A stretch of DNA of 64,000 nucleotides from Micromonospora sp. RHAY321 (GCF_023896955.1 NZ_JAMHIW010000010.1:157221-221220), one strand, 5' to 3'; counted from the stretch's first letter, positions 50,568-59,640 are shown. The notes: generated by a model not told the origin, from the sequence alone. Program-made: numbers and translations.

Positions 50568-52277
50568 CTATGCCGCGTCGGCGTAGCAGTCGACGATGGA
50601 CAGATCCAGCGGAAACCGCACCGGAGTCTCGCCGAACAGCAGGTTTGTGGCCCGCTCACCGCTGCGGCCCACCGCCGCCGCCACCGCCTCGGCCTGCACC
50701 GCCGGACAGTGCACGATCACCTCGTCGTGCTGGAAGAAGACCAGCTCGGCGTCGGCGCCGGCCAGCTCGGTGCGCAACGTCGCCAGCAGGGTGGAGGCCC
50801 ACTCCGCGGCGGTGGCCTGGATGACGAAGTTCCGGGTGAAACGCCCCCGCGACCGGGCGGCTCGAGCCCGGGGACCCTGCGGGTCGGCCGCGCCGTCCGG
50901 GTCGGTGGGCGTGTCGTCGGGGTCGCCGAACCCGGCCGAGCCGGGCGGGCAGGTGCGCCCCAGCCACGAGCGCACCAGGCCGCCCGCCTCACCGGTGCGC
51001 GCCGCCGCCTCGACATAGCCGAACGCCGTCGGGTAGCTGCGTTTGAGCACCGCCAACGCGGGCACCGCGGCCCCGCCCGTCTGCCCGTACATCGCGCCGA
51101 GCAGGGCCACCTTGGCCTTGGCCCGGTCACCGGCGAAGGAGTCCCGGGCCAGGGCGGCATACAGATCGCCGGCCCCGCCCGCCGCCGCCAACCGGGCGTC
51201 ACCCGAGACCGCGGCCAGCACCCGGGGCTCCAACTGACCGGCGTCGGCGACCACCAACCGCCAGCCCGGATCGGCCACCACCGCCCGGCGGATCACCTTG
51301 GGGATCTGCAACGCGCCACCGCCCCGCGTGGCCCAGCGGCCGGAGACGACCCCGCCGGGGACGTACTCCGGCTGGAACCGCCCGTCACGCACCCACTGCT
51401 CCCGCCAGGACCAGCCGTGCGCCGTCCAGATCCGGTAGAGCTCCTTGTATTCCAGAACCAGCGGCACCGCCGGATGGTCCACCCCCCGCAGCACCCAGGC
51501 CCGGGTGTTGGGCAGCTCCACCCCCGCCCGCGCGAACGCCTTCAGCAGCTCAGCCGGGGAGTCGGCGTGCAGCCGGCGGACGCCGAACGCGTCGGCGATC
51601 CGGGAGGCCAGCTCGGCCAGCCGGCGCGGCGGGCCGCCGACCGGGGACGGCTCACCCAGCAGCTCACCGAGGATGGCGTCGTGCACCTCGGCCCGCCAGG
51701 GCAGCCCGGCGACGCCCATCTCCACCGCGATCAGCGCACCGGCCGACTCGGCGGCCACCAGCAACCGGAACCGGCCCGGGTGCTCGGTGGCGGCGACCCG
51801 GACGAGCTGGTCGGCGTACACCTGGATCAGGGCGTCGATGCCCGGACCCGCCGGCCCCGGCAGCGCGTCGAAGAGCGCGCCCTGACCGTGCCCGGGCGGA
51901 GCGGCGGGGCGCGGCGGCGGATCGAGCGGCACCGGCGCGCCGCTTAGCCGGGCCCAGGCGGCGGCGAACGAGCGTGGCTCGCCCCAGCGGCCGGCGTGAC
52001 CGAGCAGCAGCGCCTCGGTCAGCTCCACATCGTGGCAGCGCTCGACGCGCACCCCGGCCCGCAGCAGAGCCGGGTAGACAGCGCCAGCGGTCGGCCAGAC
52101 CCAGCGGGGATGCTCGGCGGCCTCCCACCTGGCCACGGCGGCGGTCAGGTCGGTGACGGACTCCGTCCGGCCGGTCGGCCGGCCAGCGGCATCCAGCGGG
52201 CGCAGCTCTCCCCCGCCGCGCTCGTCGGACACCACCGCCACCAGCACGGATGCGATTCTGCCTCGCCCCTGTGACAT
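50568..52277 (-). CDS. Stand-alone family-A DNA polymerase with 3'-5' exonuclease-like N-domain
   Basis: A 569-residue protein. The C-terminal half is a PolA-type polymerase domain: motif A VADAGQLEPRVLAAVSGD (canonical DYSQIE), motif B RAKAKVALLGAMYGQ, and motif C FFQHDEVIVH with the catalytic Asp. The N-terminal part resembles the 3'-5' exonuclease region of actinobacterial 'bifunctional 3'-5' exonuclease/DNA polymerase' proteins. No 5' nuclease domain is present. ATG 52277 (GGAGG 10 nt upstream) is preferred; the open frame extends much farther in antisense to the ABC exporter. Likely a second, non-replicative Pol I-like enzyme; its cellular job is unknown. Confidence 0.85.
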   Translation of the reverse strand: MSQGRGRIASVLVAVVSDERGGGELRPLDAAGRPTGRTESVTDLTAAVARWEAAEHPRWVWPTAGAVYPALLRAGVRVERCHDVELTEALLLGHAGRWGEPRSFAAAWARLSGAPVPLDPPPRPAAPPGHGQGALFDALPGPAGPGIDALIQVYADQLVRVAATEHPGRFRLLVAAESAGALIAVEMGVAGLPWRAEVHDAILGELLGEPSPVGGPPRRLAELASRIADAFGVRRLHADSPAELLKAFARAGVELPNTRAWVLRGVDHPAVPLVLEYKELYRIWTAHGWSWREQWVRDGRFQPEYVPGGVVSGRWATRGGGALQIPKVIRRAVVADPGWRLVVADAGQLEPRVLAAVSGDARLAAAGGAGDLYAALARDSFAGDRAKAKVALLGAMYGQTGGAAVPALAVLKRSYPTAFGYVEAAARTGEAGGLVRSWLGRTCPPGSAGFGDPDDTPTDPDGAADPQGPRARAARSRGRFTRNFVIQATAAEWASTLLATLRTELAGADAELVFFQHDEVIVHCPAVQAEAVAAAVGRSGERATNLLFGETPVRFPLDLSIVDCYADAA

Positions 52278-52373
52278 CGGCCGGGCGCCTCCACAGCGAA
52301 CCGGCCCGACACACGGGGCCGGGCGCGCGTAAACGGGTCGGTGGGTCGTGGAAGAGATCGGTAGCGTGGCGAG

Positions 52374-54188
52374 ATGCCCCCGCAGATCCCACACCCCGAT
52401 CCCGGCGTTCCGGACACCAGGGGGCCGATGCGCTACCTCTGGTGGCTGGTCCGCCGCCAGCCGTGGCGGGTGCTTCGCGGCAGCCTGATCGGAACGGCCT
52501 GGATGGTCGGGCTGTCGCTGCGGCCCTACCTGATCGCCCGCGCCGTCGACGACGGGCTGCGCGGCCGCGACACCCGGGCCCTGGCGCTCTGGGTCGGGGC
52601 GATCGTCGTCGCGGGTGCCGGGTTGTCGTACCTGGGCATCATGCGCCACCGCACGATGACCTTCATCCGGGAGGACGCCAAGGCCCGCTCGGCGGCCGTC
52701 GTGCTCCGCCAGGTCTCCCGCGTCGGCGCCGTGCTGCCACGGCGGGCCGCCGCCGGCGAGGTGGCCACCATCGGCGGCTCCGACATCGACTGGTCGGCGC
52801 AGGTGCTGACGCTGACCGGCCCGGGGGTCGGCGCGGTCGTCGCGTACGCGATCATCGCCGTGCTGCTCTGGTCGATCTCCCCGATGCTCGCGCTCTGCGT
52901 GCTGGTCGGAGTGCCGGCGGTCGCGCTGGTCGTCGGGCCTCTGCTGCGCCGCCTCGAACGCGCGGAGTCGGTCTACCGCAAGCAGCAGGGCGCGCTCACC
53001 GCCCGGTCCGGCGACATCGTGGCCGGGCTGCGCGTGCTCGCCGGGGTCGGCGGCCGGGACCTCTTCGCCCGCCGGTACGCGGCCAGATCCCAAGACCTGC
53101 TCGCCGAGGGGTACCGCGTCGGCGCGGTCAACAGCTGGATCGACGCGGCGACGGTCGCCATCCCCGGGCTGTTCCTGGCGGCGGTGGTGTGGCTCACGGC
53201 CCGGATGGCGGTCACCGGCGACGTCACGATCGGCGAACTGGTCGCCGTCTACGGCTACGTGGCGACCCTGATCGTGCCGGTCTGGTTCCTGTTGGAGGGC
53301 AGCTACCAGTTGATCCGTGGCCGGGTCGCCGCCCGGCGGATCGTCGCCCTGCTCAACCTGAGCCCGGACGACGTCGGCGGCCCGGGTCGGCGAGGCCCGA
53401 ACGCCGTACCCGACGCGCGCAGGCCGGATGTCGGGGCCGCGCCGGACGGCCCCGCCGACCTGCACGACCCGGCGACCGGGCTGACCGTCCGCGCCGGCCG
53501 GCTGACCGGCGTGGCCGCCGACGACCCGGCGGCGGCGCTGGCACTGGCCGACCGGCTCGGTCGGTACGTGGCCAGCGACTGCACCTGGGGCGGCACTCCG
53601 CTGACCGGGATCGCCCTGGACGAGATCCGGGCCCGGATCCTGGTCGCCGACCACGACTCGTACCTCTTCGCCGGGACGCTGCGCGACATCCTGCTCCCCC
53701 GGCCCGAGGCCCACGACGACGCACGGCCGGAGGCCCACGACGACCGGATCCACGCGGCGTTGCGGGCCGCATCGGCCGAGGACGTCGTCGATGCGCTGCC
53801 GGCCGGCCTGGACACGGTGATCGACGCCCGCGCCCGTTCGCTCTCCGGCGGTCAACGCCAGCGGGTACGCCTGGCCCGGGCGCTGCTCGCCGAGCCGCAG
53901 GTGCTGATCCTCGTGGACCCGACATCGGCGGTGGACGCGCACACCGAGGCGCGGATCGCCGAACGGCTGCGTGCCGCGCGGGCCGGGCTGACCACGGTCG
54001 TGCTCGCCACGTCGCCGCTGCTGCTCAGCCGGGCCGACGTCGTCGCCCACCTGGCGGAGGGCCGGATCGTCGCCACCGGCACCCACCCGGACCTGCTCGA
54101 CGAGGATCCCGGTTACCGGCACCTCGTGGCCCGCGACAGCGACCCCGCCGTCGAGCGGTCCGCGGTCGCCGAAGGAGTCCACCCGTGA
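52374..54188 (+). CDS. ABC exporter half 1, with lost Walker A but intact LSGGQ
   Basis: A 604-residue ABCB-type half-transporter: six membrane helices (about residues 30-325), then a nucleotide-binding domain. The P-loop is gone: where GxxGxGKS/T should be (about residue 375) it reads LTGVAADDPAAALAL. Walker B ends ILVDPTSAVD, with Pro for the catalytic Glu. The signature LSGGQRQRVRLARALL (about 489) is intact. A 24-bp tandem duplication (53700-53747) repeats RPEAHDD. It overlaps the next gene by GTGA. It must act with half 2. Substrate unknown; drug or peptide export is typical of the fold. Confidence 0.88.
   Translation: MPPQIPHPDPGVPDTRGPMRYLWWLVRRQPWRVLRGSLIGTAWMVGLSLRPYLIARAVDDGLRGRDTRALALWVGAIVVAGAGLSYLGIMRHRTMTFIREDAKARSAAVVLRQVSRVGAVLPRRAAAGEVATIGGSDIDWSAQVLTLTGPGVGAVVAYAIIAVLLWSISPMLALCVLVGVPAVALVVGPLLRRLERAESVYRKQQGALTARSGDIVAGLRVLAGVGGRDLFARRYAARSQDLLAEGYRVGAVNSWIDAATVAIPGLFLAAVVWLTARMAVTGDVTIGELVAVYGYVATLIVPVWFLLEGSYQLIRGRVAARRIVALLNLSPDDVGGPGRRGPNAVPDARRPDVGAAPDGPADLHDPATGLTVRAGRLTGVAADDPAAALALADRLGRYVASDCTWGGTPLTGIALDEIRARILVADHDSYLFAGTLRDILLPRPEAHDDARPEAHDDRIHAALRAASAEDVVDALPAGLDTVIDARARSLSGGQRQRVRLARALLAEPQVLILVDPTSAVDAHTEARIAERLRAARAGLTTVVLATSPLLLSRADVVAHLAEGRIVATGTHPDLLDEDPGYRHLVARDSDPAVERSAVAEGVHP
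53700..53747 (+). repeat. 24-bp in-frame tandem duplication inside exporter half 1
   Basis: 53700-53723 and 53724-53747 match at 20 of 24 bases and encode RPEAHDDA then RPEAHDDR, in the linker before the helical subdomain leading to LSGGQ. It keeps the frame, so it is a tolerated insertion. Confidence 0.7.
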
Positions 54189-55942
54189 GCCGGCTGCCGG
54201 TGGCCGAGCGCCACACCGTCCGCCGGGCGCTGCGCGACCTGATCGGCCGGCACCGGCGCGCGGTCGGCGTCGTGCTGGTGCTGCACAGCGCCGCCGCGGT
54301 CGCCGGGCTCGCCCCGCCCTGGCTGCTGGGCACCATCGTCGACCGGGTCACGGCCGGCGCGAGCGTGGCCACAGTGGACCGGCTGGCGCTGGCGATCGGT
54401 GGTTGCGTGCTGGTGAGCGCGCTGCTCTCCCGGTACGCCCAGTACGCCGGCCACCGCTTCGGTGAGCGTGCCGTCGCCGAACTGCGCGAGGAGTTCGTCG
54501 CCAGGACACTCGGGCTGCCCGTCTCGGTCGTCGAGCGCGCCGGGTCCGGGGACCTGGCCACCCGCAGCTCGGTCGACGTCTCGACGGTCGGCACCACCGT
54601 CCGGGACGTGGTGCCCACCATCGTCATCGCCTCGGTGCAGCTCACGTTGCTGTTCGGGGCGGTCTTCCTGCTCCACCCGCTGCTCGGGCTGGCGGCGCTG
54701 GCCGGGCTGCCGTCGATCCTGGCGGTGACCCGCTGGTACCTGCGGCGGGCCAGCTCCGCCTACCTCACCGAGGGGGCGGCGGCGGCCGAACTGACCGAGA
54801 CGCTGACCACCACCGCCGAGGGTGCCCGGACGGTGGAGGCGCTGCGGCTGGCCGACGACCGGATCCAGCACGGCACCACCCGCATCGCGCGCGTCTGGCG
54901 CGCCCGGCGAGCGACCCTCGCGCTGCGGACCGTGTTCTTCTCGGTGGTGGAGGCCAGCTATCCGCTGCCGATCGCCATCGTTCTGCTCGTCGGGGGGTAC
55001 CTGCTCTCCCGGGACATGGTCTCGCTCGGCGCGGTGATCGCCGCCGCGCTCTACCTCCAGCAGGCGATCGAGCCGCTGGACCGGCTGCTGCAGTGGACCG
55101 AGCAGGCCCAGCGCGGGCTGGCGTCCTTCGCCCGGGTGCTCGGCGTCGGCCTGGTCCCGCCGGAGCCGCCCGGCACGACGGCGGAGTCGCGAGGTGAGCG
55201 ACTCGTCGTGCGCCAGGCGCGGTTCGCGTACGCCGGCGGGCACGACGTGCTGCACGGCATCGACCTGGAGGTACGCCCCGGCGAGCGGCTGGCCGTCGTC
55301 GGCCCGTCCGGGGCCGGCAAGTCCACCCTGGCCCGGCTGCTGGCCGGGATCGACGCACCGCGCCGCGGTGTCGTCAGCATCGGTGGCTGCCCGGTGACCG
55401 ACCTCGACCCGGCCGAGCGTCGTCGCCGGATCGCCCTGGTCACCCAGGAACACCACGTCTTCATCGGCTCGGTACGCGACAACCTGGCCTTCGCCGCCCC
55501 GGACGCCACCGACGAGCAGATGCGCTCCGCGCTGGCCACCGTGGGCGCCGACTGGTACGCCGACCTGCCCGACGGCCTGGACACCGCGCTCGGGGACGGT
55601 GCCCGGCAGCTCGGCGCGGCCGAGGCGCAGCAACTGGCGCTCGCCCGGTTGGTGCTCGCCGACCCGCACACGCTGATCCTGGACGAGGCAACGGCCGCGC
55701 TCGATCCGACCACCGCCCGGCGTACCGAGCGGGCGTTGGCCGCCGTGCTCGTCGGGCGGACCGTCATCGCGATCGCGCACCGGCTCAACACCGCGCACGA
55801 CGCCGACCGGGTCGCCGTCCTGGCGGACGGCCGGATCACCGAGATCGGCAGCCACGACGACCTCGTCGCGGCCGGCGGGGCGTACGCCGCGCTGTGGCAC
55901 TCCTGGCACGCCCACGCCCACGCCGACGAGCGCCCGAGATGA
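54185..55942 (+). CDS. ABC exporter half 2, with intact Walker A/B but degenerate signature
   Basis: A 585-residue half-transporter. Six membrane helices are followed by a nucleotide-binding domain with Walker A VVGPSGAGKST (about 373-383), Walker B TLILDEATAALD with the catalytic Glu (about 496), and switch His in IAIAHRLNTAH. The signature is degenerate: QLGAAEAQQLALARL (about 476) instead of LSGGQ. Its Walker A/B site would face the LSGGQ of half 1, giving one good composite site; the other site is dead. GTG 54185 overlaps the previous stop (GTGA). C-terminal tail HAHAHADERPR is His/Asp rich. Confidence 0.9.
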   Translation: MSRLPVAERHTVRRALRDLIGRHRRAVGVVLVLHSAAAVAGLAPPWLLGTIVDRVTAGASVATVDRLALAIGGCVLVSALLSRYAQYAGHRFGERAVAELREEFVARTLGLPVSVVERAGSGDLATRSSVDVSTVGTTVRDVVPTIVIASVQLTLLFGAVFLLHPLLGLAALAGLPSILAVTRWYLRRASSAYLTEGAAAAELTETLTTTAEGARTVEALRLADDRIQHGTTRIARVWRARRATLALRTVFFSVVEASYPLPIAIVLLVGGYLLSRDMVSLGAVIAAALYLQQAIEPLDRLLQWTEQAQRGLASFARVLGVGLVPPEPPGTTAESRGERLVVRQARFAYAGGHDVLHGIDLEVRPGERLAVVGPSGAGKSTLARLLAGIDAPRRGVVSIGGCPVTDLDPAERRRRIALVTQEHHVFIGSVRDNLAFAAPDATDEQMRSALATVGADWYADLPDGLDTALGDGARQLGAAEAQQLALARLVLADPHTLILDEATAALDPTTARRTERALAAVLVGRTVIAIAHRLNTAHDADRVAVLADGRITEIGSHDDLVAAGGAYAALWHSWHAHAHADERPR

Positions 55943-55954
55943 CGGAAGGACACC
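55922..55954. repeat. Direct repeat, left copy, at exporter 3' end
   Basis: 33 bp matching 57717-57749 at 29 of 33 positions. It spans the last codons and stop of exporter half 2. See the right copy; the pair flanks the serine-hydrolase/MerR segment. Confidence 0.75.
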
Positions 55955-56078
55955 TTGTCGCCGTACTCGCCGACGGGCGGACGAGTCCGGCCGACGGCAC
56001 GAAGCCGGTCAGGCCATGAGTCACGCCCACCGCCGCCAGCCGTGCCTCACTGCTGAGTCGCCCCCGCCAGGCTCACGG

Positions 56079-57230
56079 TCAGGACCGGTTGCCGGCACCG
56101 AGGGCCCGGTAGATGGCGGTGACGTAGGCCGCGGCTCGCGGTGAGCCGAGGATGTCGGCTCCCATGTTGTTCATGACGTAGCTGATCGTCATGTGCCGGT
56201 CGAGGTCCATGATCGCCATCGAGCCGCCCCAGCCGCCCCAGAACGCGATGCGGCCGTCAGGGATCCAGGACAGGGTGCGCCGGTCGGGCAGCGCGTATCC
56301 GATACCCCATCGCAGATGCAGTCCATTGACGAGGTCCGTGCCGTTGGACTGCTCGTCGAAGATGAGTCCGATGGTGCCGGGCTTGAGGAGCTGACCGTGG
56401 GCCGAGGCTCCAGCGCGGGCGACGGGGGCGAGGATCTCGGCGACCGCCCGGGCGTTCCCGTGCCCATTGGCCGCGCCCAGGTCGGCTGCTCGCCAGGCCG
56501 GGGTGTTGGCGGCACCGCCGCTGAACGAGGGACCGGTGAAGGTTTTGTAGGCGGCGGTGTCGTGATCCAGTGCAGTGGGATCGACGTCGAGCGTCGGCGC
56601 GACGACGTCGGCGACCCGTTCGACGTCGGCGTCACGCAGCCCGATCTGGAAGTCGGGGCCGAGAGGCTGGACGATGTGCTGGTGCACGAAGTCGCGCAGC
56701 GGCAGGCCGGTCAGACGGTGAACCAACTCGCCGACCAGGTGGCCGTAGTTGAGGACGTGGTAGCCGGAAGCCGTGCCGGGCTCCCACCAGGGCCTCTGGG
56801 AAGCCATTCGGGCGGCCGCCGCGCGTACGTCGTACAGGTCCTCAAGCCGTGCGGGGTGAGCAAGGCCAGACACACCCGAGGTATGTGACAGCAGATGCCG
56901 CACCTCGACATCCTGCTTGCCGTTCGCGGCGAACTCGGGCCAGTAGCGGGCGACTGGTGCGTGGACGTCCAGTTCGCCGGCGTCGACGAGCAGCAAGGCG
57001 GCCAGGCTGGTCACGGTCTTCGTGATCGACCATACGTTGGTGATGGTGTCGCGCTGCCAGGGCTGTGTGCGTGCCACATCGCGATGGCCGCCCCACAGGT
57101 CCACCACCTGCTGGCCGTCCACATCGACCACCAGCGACAGGCCCACCTCGGCACCGCTGCGCAGTTGGGCCTCCACGGCGTCGCGGACAGGTTCGAAGGT
57201 TGGGCTGACGGTTCCGTTCAGTTCGGTCAT
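56079..57230 (-). CDS. Beta-lactamase-fold serine hydrolase (class C/EstB-like)
   Basis: A 383-residue enzyme of the beta-lactamase class C/esterase group. SITK (in NVWSITKTVTS, about residues 66-76) is the S-x-x-K nucleophile motif; GYHVLNYGHLVGELV holds the Y-x-N-type second motif; the third motif region is near the C-terminal GIGYALPD/WGGWGGSMAI. No signal peptide is evident, which favours an intracellular esterase or peptidase over a resistance beta-lactamase. ATG 57230 (MTELNG) is preferred to 57269. It is divergent from merR across a perfect dyad, so MerR probably controls it. Confidence 0.85.
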   Translation of the reverse strand: MTELNGTVSPTFEPVRDAVEAQLRSGAEVGLSLVVDVDGQQVVDLWGGHRDVARTQPWQRDTITNVWSITKTVTSLAALLLVDAGELDVHAPVARYWPEFAANGKQDVEVRHLLSHTSGVSGLAHPARLEDLYDVRAAAARMASQRPWWEPGTASGYHVLNYGHLVGELVHRLTGLPLRDFVHQHIVQPLGPDFQIGLRDADVERVADVVAPTLDVDPTALDHDTAAYKTFTGPSFSGGAANTPAWRAADLGAANGHGNARAVAEILAPVARAGASAHGQLLKPGTIGLIFDEQSNGTDLVNGLHLRWGIGYALPDRRTLSWIPDGRIAFWGGWGGSMAIMDLDRHMTISYVMNNMGADILGSPRAAAYVTAIYRALGAGNRS

Positions 57231-57245
57231 GCCGACATGGTTAAA

Positions 57246-57265
57246 CCTTGACGCTGGTGTCAAGG
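57246..57265. promoter_or_regulatory. MerR-type operator dyad between hydrolase and merR
   Basis: CCTTGAC (57246-57252) and GTCAAGG (57259-57265) form a perfect 7+7 dyad with a 6-bp spacer. It includes TTGAC as a -35 for merR, with TAGTGT at 57274-57279 a possible -10, about 20 bp away. This long spacing is what MerR regulators act on. Confidence 0.65.
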
Positions 57266-57285
57266 TCAAGCGGTAGTGTGCGGAC

Positions 57286-57672
57286 GTGCGTATTGGCGAT
57301 CTGGCTGCTCAAGCGGGTGCGTCTCCGCGACAGGTGCGGTTCTACGAGGCAAAGGGCTTGATCACCTCGATCCGTGGGCCCAACAACTATCGCGACTACA
57401 GCGAAGCGACCCTGGGCCGCGTCCAGCAGATCCGCGAACTGCTGAACGCCGGCCTGTCGACGCAGGCGATCCGCGCGATCCTGCCCTGCTTGGAATCACC
57501 GCGCGACCCGATCGTCTTCGAAGGCGTCACACCCGAGACCGTGGCGGCCCTCGAACGCGAGCGGGACAGGCTGACCGAGCGCATTGACGTCCTGGCCCGC
57601 AACCGTGACGCCATCGCCGATTACCTCACCGAACTCCGAGGTCGCGCGACCTGGTCCGCCGCGAACCGATGA
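57286..57672 (+). CDS. MerR-family transcriptional regulator
   Basis: A 128-residue regulator. The winged HTH reads RIGDLAAQAGASPRQVRFYEAKGLI, with RDYSEATLGRVQQI as the following pattern, then a coiled-coil-like dimer helix (EREDRL-type, here ALERERDRLTERIDVLARN). The start is GTG 57286. Only one Cys (PCLE) is near the effector region, so metal sensing is uncertain. Divergent from the serine hydrolase across a clear dyad operator. Confidence 0.9.
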   Translation: MRIGDLAAQAGASPRQVRFYEAKGLITSIRGPNNYRDYSEATLGRVQQIRELLNAGLSTQAIRAILPCLESPRDPIVFEGVTPETVAALERERDRLTERIDVLARNRDAIADYLTELRGRATWSAANR

Positions 57673-57716
57673 CCCACCCTGCGCCGCCGGTGCTCAGGCC
57701 CGAATGGTTCTGGCAC

Positions 57717-57749
57717 GCCGACGAGCACGCGAGATGAAGGAAGGGCACC
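57717..57749. repeat. Direct repeat, right copy (relic of exporter 3' end)
   Basis: Matches 55922-55954 at 29 of 33. Here the upstream sequence still reads WHADEHAR then stop, like the exporter's HADERPR end, and it runs straight into the terminator hairpin that the left copy lacks. Confidence 0.7.
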
Positions 57750-57776
57750 GGGTCGACGACCCGGTGCCCTTCCTTC
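57736..57776. terminator. 19-bp perfect hairpin terminator
   Basis: 57736-57754 pairs perfectly with 57758-57776 around a 3-nt loop, 10 bp after the stop side of the NgcG-like permease (minus) and downstream of merR (plus). It can end transcription from both sides; it probably once served the ABC exporter. Confidence 0.85.
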
Positions 57777-57786
57777 CGTCACACCC

Positions 57787-58716
57787 CTACTTCACGGCGC
57801 CGGAGGTGAGCCCGGCCTGGATCTGACGCTGGAAGACCGCGTACACGATGATCATCGGAAGGATGGCGATGGTCAGCGCGGCGAACAACCCGGACCAGTC
57901 CGCCTCGTAGCCGGCGTTGACCGAGATGTCGGCGATGCCCTGGGTGAGCACCCACTTGTCCTTGGCGTTGGAGAGCAGCACCAGGGGAAGTTGGTACTGC
58001 GCCCACTGACCGATGATGTTGAAGATCGCCACGCTGATCAGGCCCGGCTTCGCCATCGGCATCATCACCTGGAAGAACAGCCGGGTGTGCCCGCAACCGT
58101 CGATCAACCCGGCCTCGGCGACCGACGACGGCAGCGTCTTGAAGAAAGCGGCCAGGAAGAACACCGTGAACGGCAACGAGTACGCGGTGTAGACCAGCAC
58201 CAGGCCGGTGTGGGTGTCCAGCAGGCCCAGGTTCTTCACCACGAAGAAGAGCGGCACCAGGGCCAGGAAGACCGGGAAGGCCAAGCCGGAGACGAAGAGG
58301 TAGTAGATCGCCCGGTTGCCCCAGAACCTGTAGCGGGCCAGCACGTACGCGGCCATCGAGCCGAGCAGCATGGTCAGGAACGTGCTGCACGACACCACGA
58401 TCACGCTGTTCAGGAAGTACCGGCCGACGTTCGCCTTGGTCCAGGCCCGGCCGAAGTTCTCCCAGCGCAACTCCGCCGGGAGCGTCCACGGGCTGCTGAA
58501 GATCTCGCTGGTGTTCTTGAACGCGGCGAGGAACGTCCAGAGGATCGGCACGATCACGATCACCGCCCACACGGCGAGCGCGACGTGCCCCAGGCCGGCG
58601 AAGAGCCGTACCTCCGACCGGGGGCCCTTCCGGCCCCGTCCGGTGGAGGCGCCCGGGTCTCCGGTCTTCGGCGGTAGCGCCGCCGGCGTCGGCGGCAGCG
58701 TCGACTGCGGGTTCAT
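57787..58716 (-). CDS. ngcG: NgcG-like carbohydrate ABC transporter permease
   Basis: A 309-residue MalG-type permease with six helices; the first is VALAVWAVIVIVPILWTFL. The EAA loop is AEAGLIDGCGHTRLFFQVMMP. The C-terminus QRQIQAGLTSGAVK is typical. ATG 58716 overlaps the stop of the preceding permease. Together with the neighbouring permease and the NgcE-like binding protein it should import N-acetylglucosamine or diacetylchitobiose. No ATPase in the operon; in Streptomyces NgcEFG uses MsiK. Confidence 0.85.
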   Translation of the reverse strand: MNPQSTLPPTPAALPPKTGDPGASTGRGRKGPRSEVRLFAGLGHVALAVWAVIVIVPILWTFLAAFKNTSEIFSSPWTLPAELRWENFGRAWTKANVGRYFLNSVIVVSCSTFLTMLLGSMAAYVLARYRFWGNRAIYYLFVSGLAFPVFLALVPLFFVVKNLGLLDTHTGLVLVYTAYSLPFTVFFLAAFFKTLPSSVAEAGLIDGCGHTRLFFQVMMPMAKPGLISVAIFNIIGQWAQYQLPLVLLSNAKDKWVLTQGIADISVNAGYEADWSGLFAALTIAILPMIIVYAVFQRQIQAGLTSGAVK

Positions 58717-59624
58717 CAGTACTCCACGCTTTCCCGCTTGCTGAGCCGCAGCGTCAGCGCCGCGAACGTGAGGGTCAGGAAGAACAGGGCCACACCCATG
58801 GCGGAGGCGTAGCCGTATTTCGAGTACACGAACGCGTTGCGGTAGATCTCCATGGCGAGGACCGTGGTGGCGCCGTCCGGGCCGCCACTGTCCACCGAGA
58901 GCACCGCGACGATGGCGAACGCGTCGAACGCCGCGATGCCAAGGTAGACCCAGGCCACCTGGAGGGTGTCCCAGAGCAGCGGCAGGGTGACCCGGAAGAA
59001 CAGCGTCACCTTGGTCGCGCCGTCCATCTCGGCGGCCTCGTAGATCTCACCCGGGATGGACGCCATGCCGGCCGAGAAGAGCACCACGTAGAAACCGACC
59101 GCCTGCCAGATCAGCACCGCGATGATCGACCAGAGGGCCAGGTTCGGCCGGATCAGGAAGAGCACCGGATCGAAGCCGAGCTTCATCAGCACGCCGTTGA
59201 TCAGGCCCGACTCGTTGGGCCGGTAGACCATCTGGAACAGCACCGCGATGATGGCCACCGCCAGGACCTGGGGGAAGAAGAACACCACCCGGTAGAACTT
59301 CGACCCCCAGACCCCCTGGCGTTGCCCGCCGCTGCTTCGCCCGCCCACGTTGAGCAGGAAGGCGAAGAACAGCGCGATGGCGATGGTGATCAGCGGCAGG
59401 GCAAGCAGCAGTACGCCGTGGTGCTGGACCGCCTTCCAGAAGCTGCCGTCGTCGAGGAGCCTCCGGTAGTTGTCGAAGCCCACCCACTGCGGGGCGGACA
59501 GCCCCCGCCAGTTGGTCATCGAGATCTGGAACGCCTGTGCGTACGGCGCGATCACGAAGGTCACGTACAGCGCGACCGGGACGAACAGGAACCCGATCAC
59601 GAACGGATACTTGCCGTGCCGCAT
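58716..59624 (-). CDS. ngcF: NgcF-like carbohydrate ABC transporter permease
   Basis: A 302-residue MalF-type permease. First helix YPFVIGFLFVPVALYVTFVI, then the outside loop NWRGLSAPQWVGFDNYRRLL, and the EAA loop EAAEMDGATKVTLFFRVTLP. It starts 16 bp after the binding-protein stop and its stop overlaps the next start. Operon order binding protein-permease-permease, as in Streptomyces ngcEFG. Confidence 0.85.
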   Translation of the reverse strand: MRHGKYPFVIGFLFVPVALYVTFVIAPYAQAFQISMTNWRGLSAPQWVGFDNYRRLLDDGSFWKAVQHHGVLLLALPLITIAIALFFAFLLNVGGRSSGGQRQGVWGSKFYRVVFFFPQVLAVAIIAVLFQMVYRPNESGLINGVLMKLGFDPVLFLIRPNLALWSIIAVLIWQAVGFYVVLFSAGMASIPGEIYEAAEMDGATKVTLFFRVTLPLLWDTLQVAWVYLGIAAFDAFAIVAVLSVDSGGPDGATTVLAMEIYRNAFVYSKYGYASAMGVALFFLTLTFAALTLRLSKRESVEY

Positions 59625-59640
59625 GACCCCTACGCTCCGA

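Noticed and set aside
52250..54184. Plus-strand frame making exporter half 2 look like a 1,230-residue protein
   Set aside because: The extension is out of frame with exporter half 1 and low-complexity. The GTGA overlap at 54185 gives the real start.
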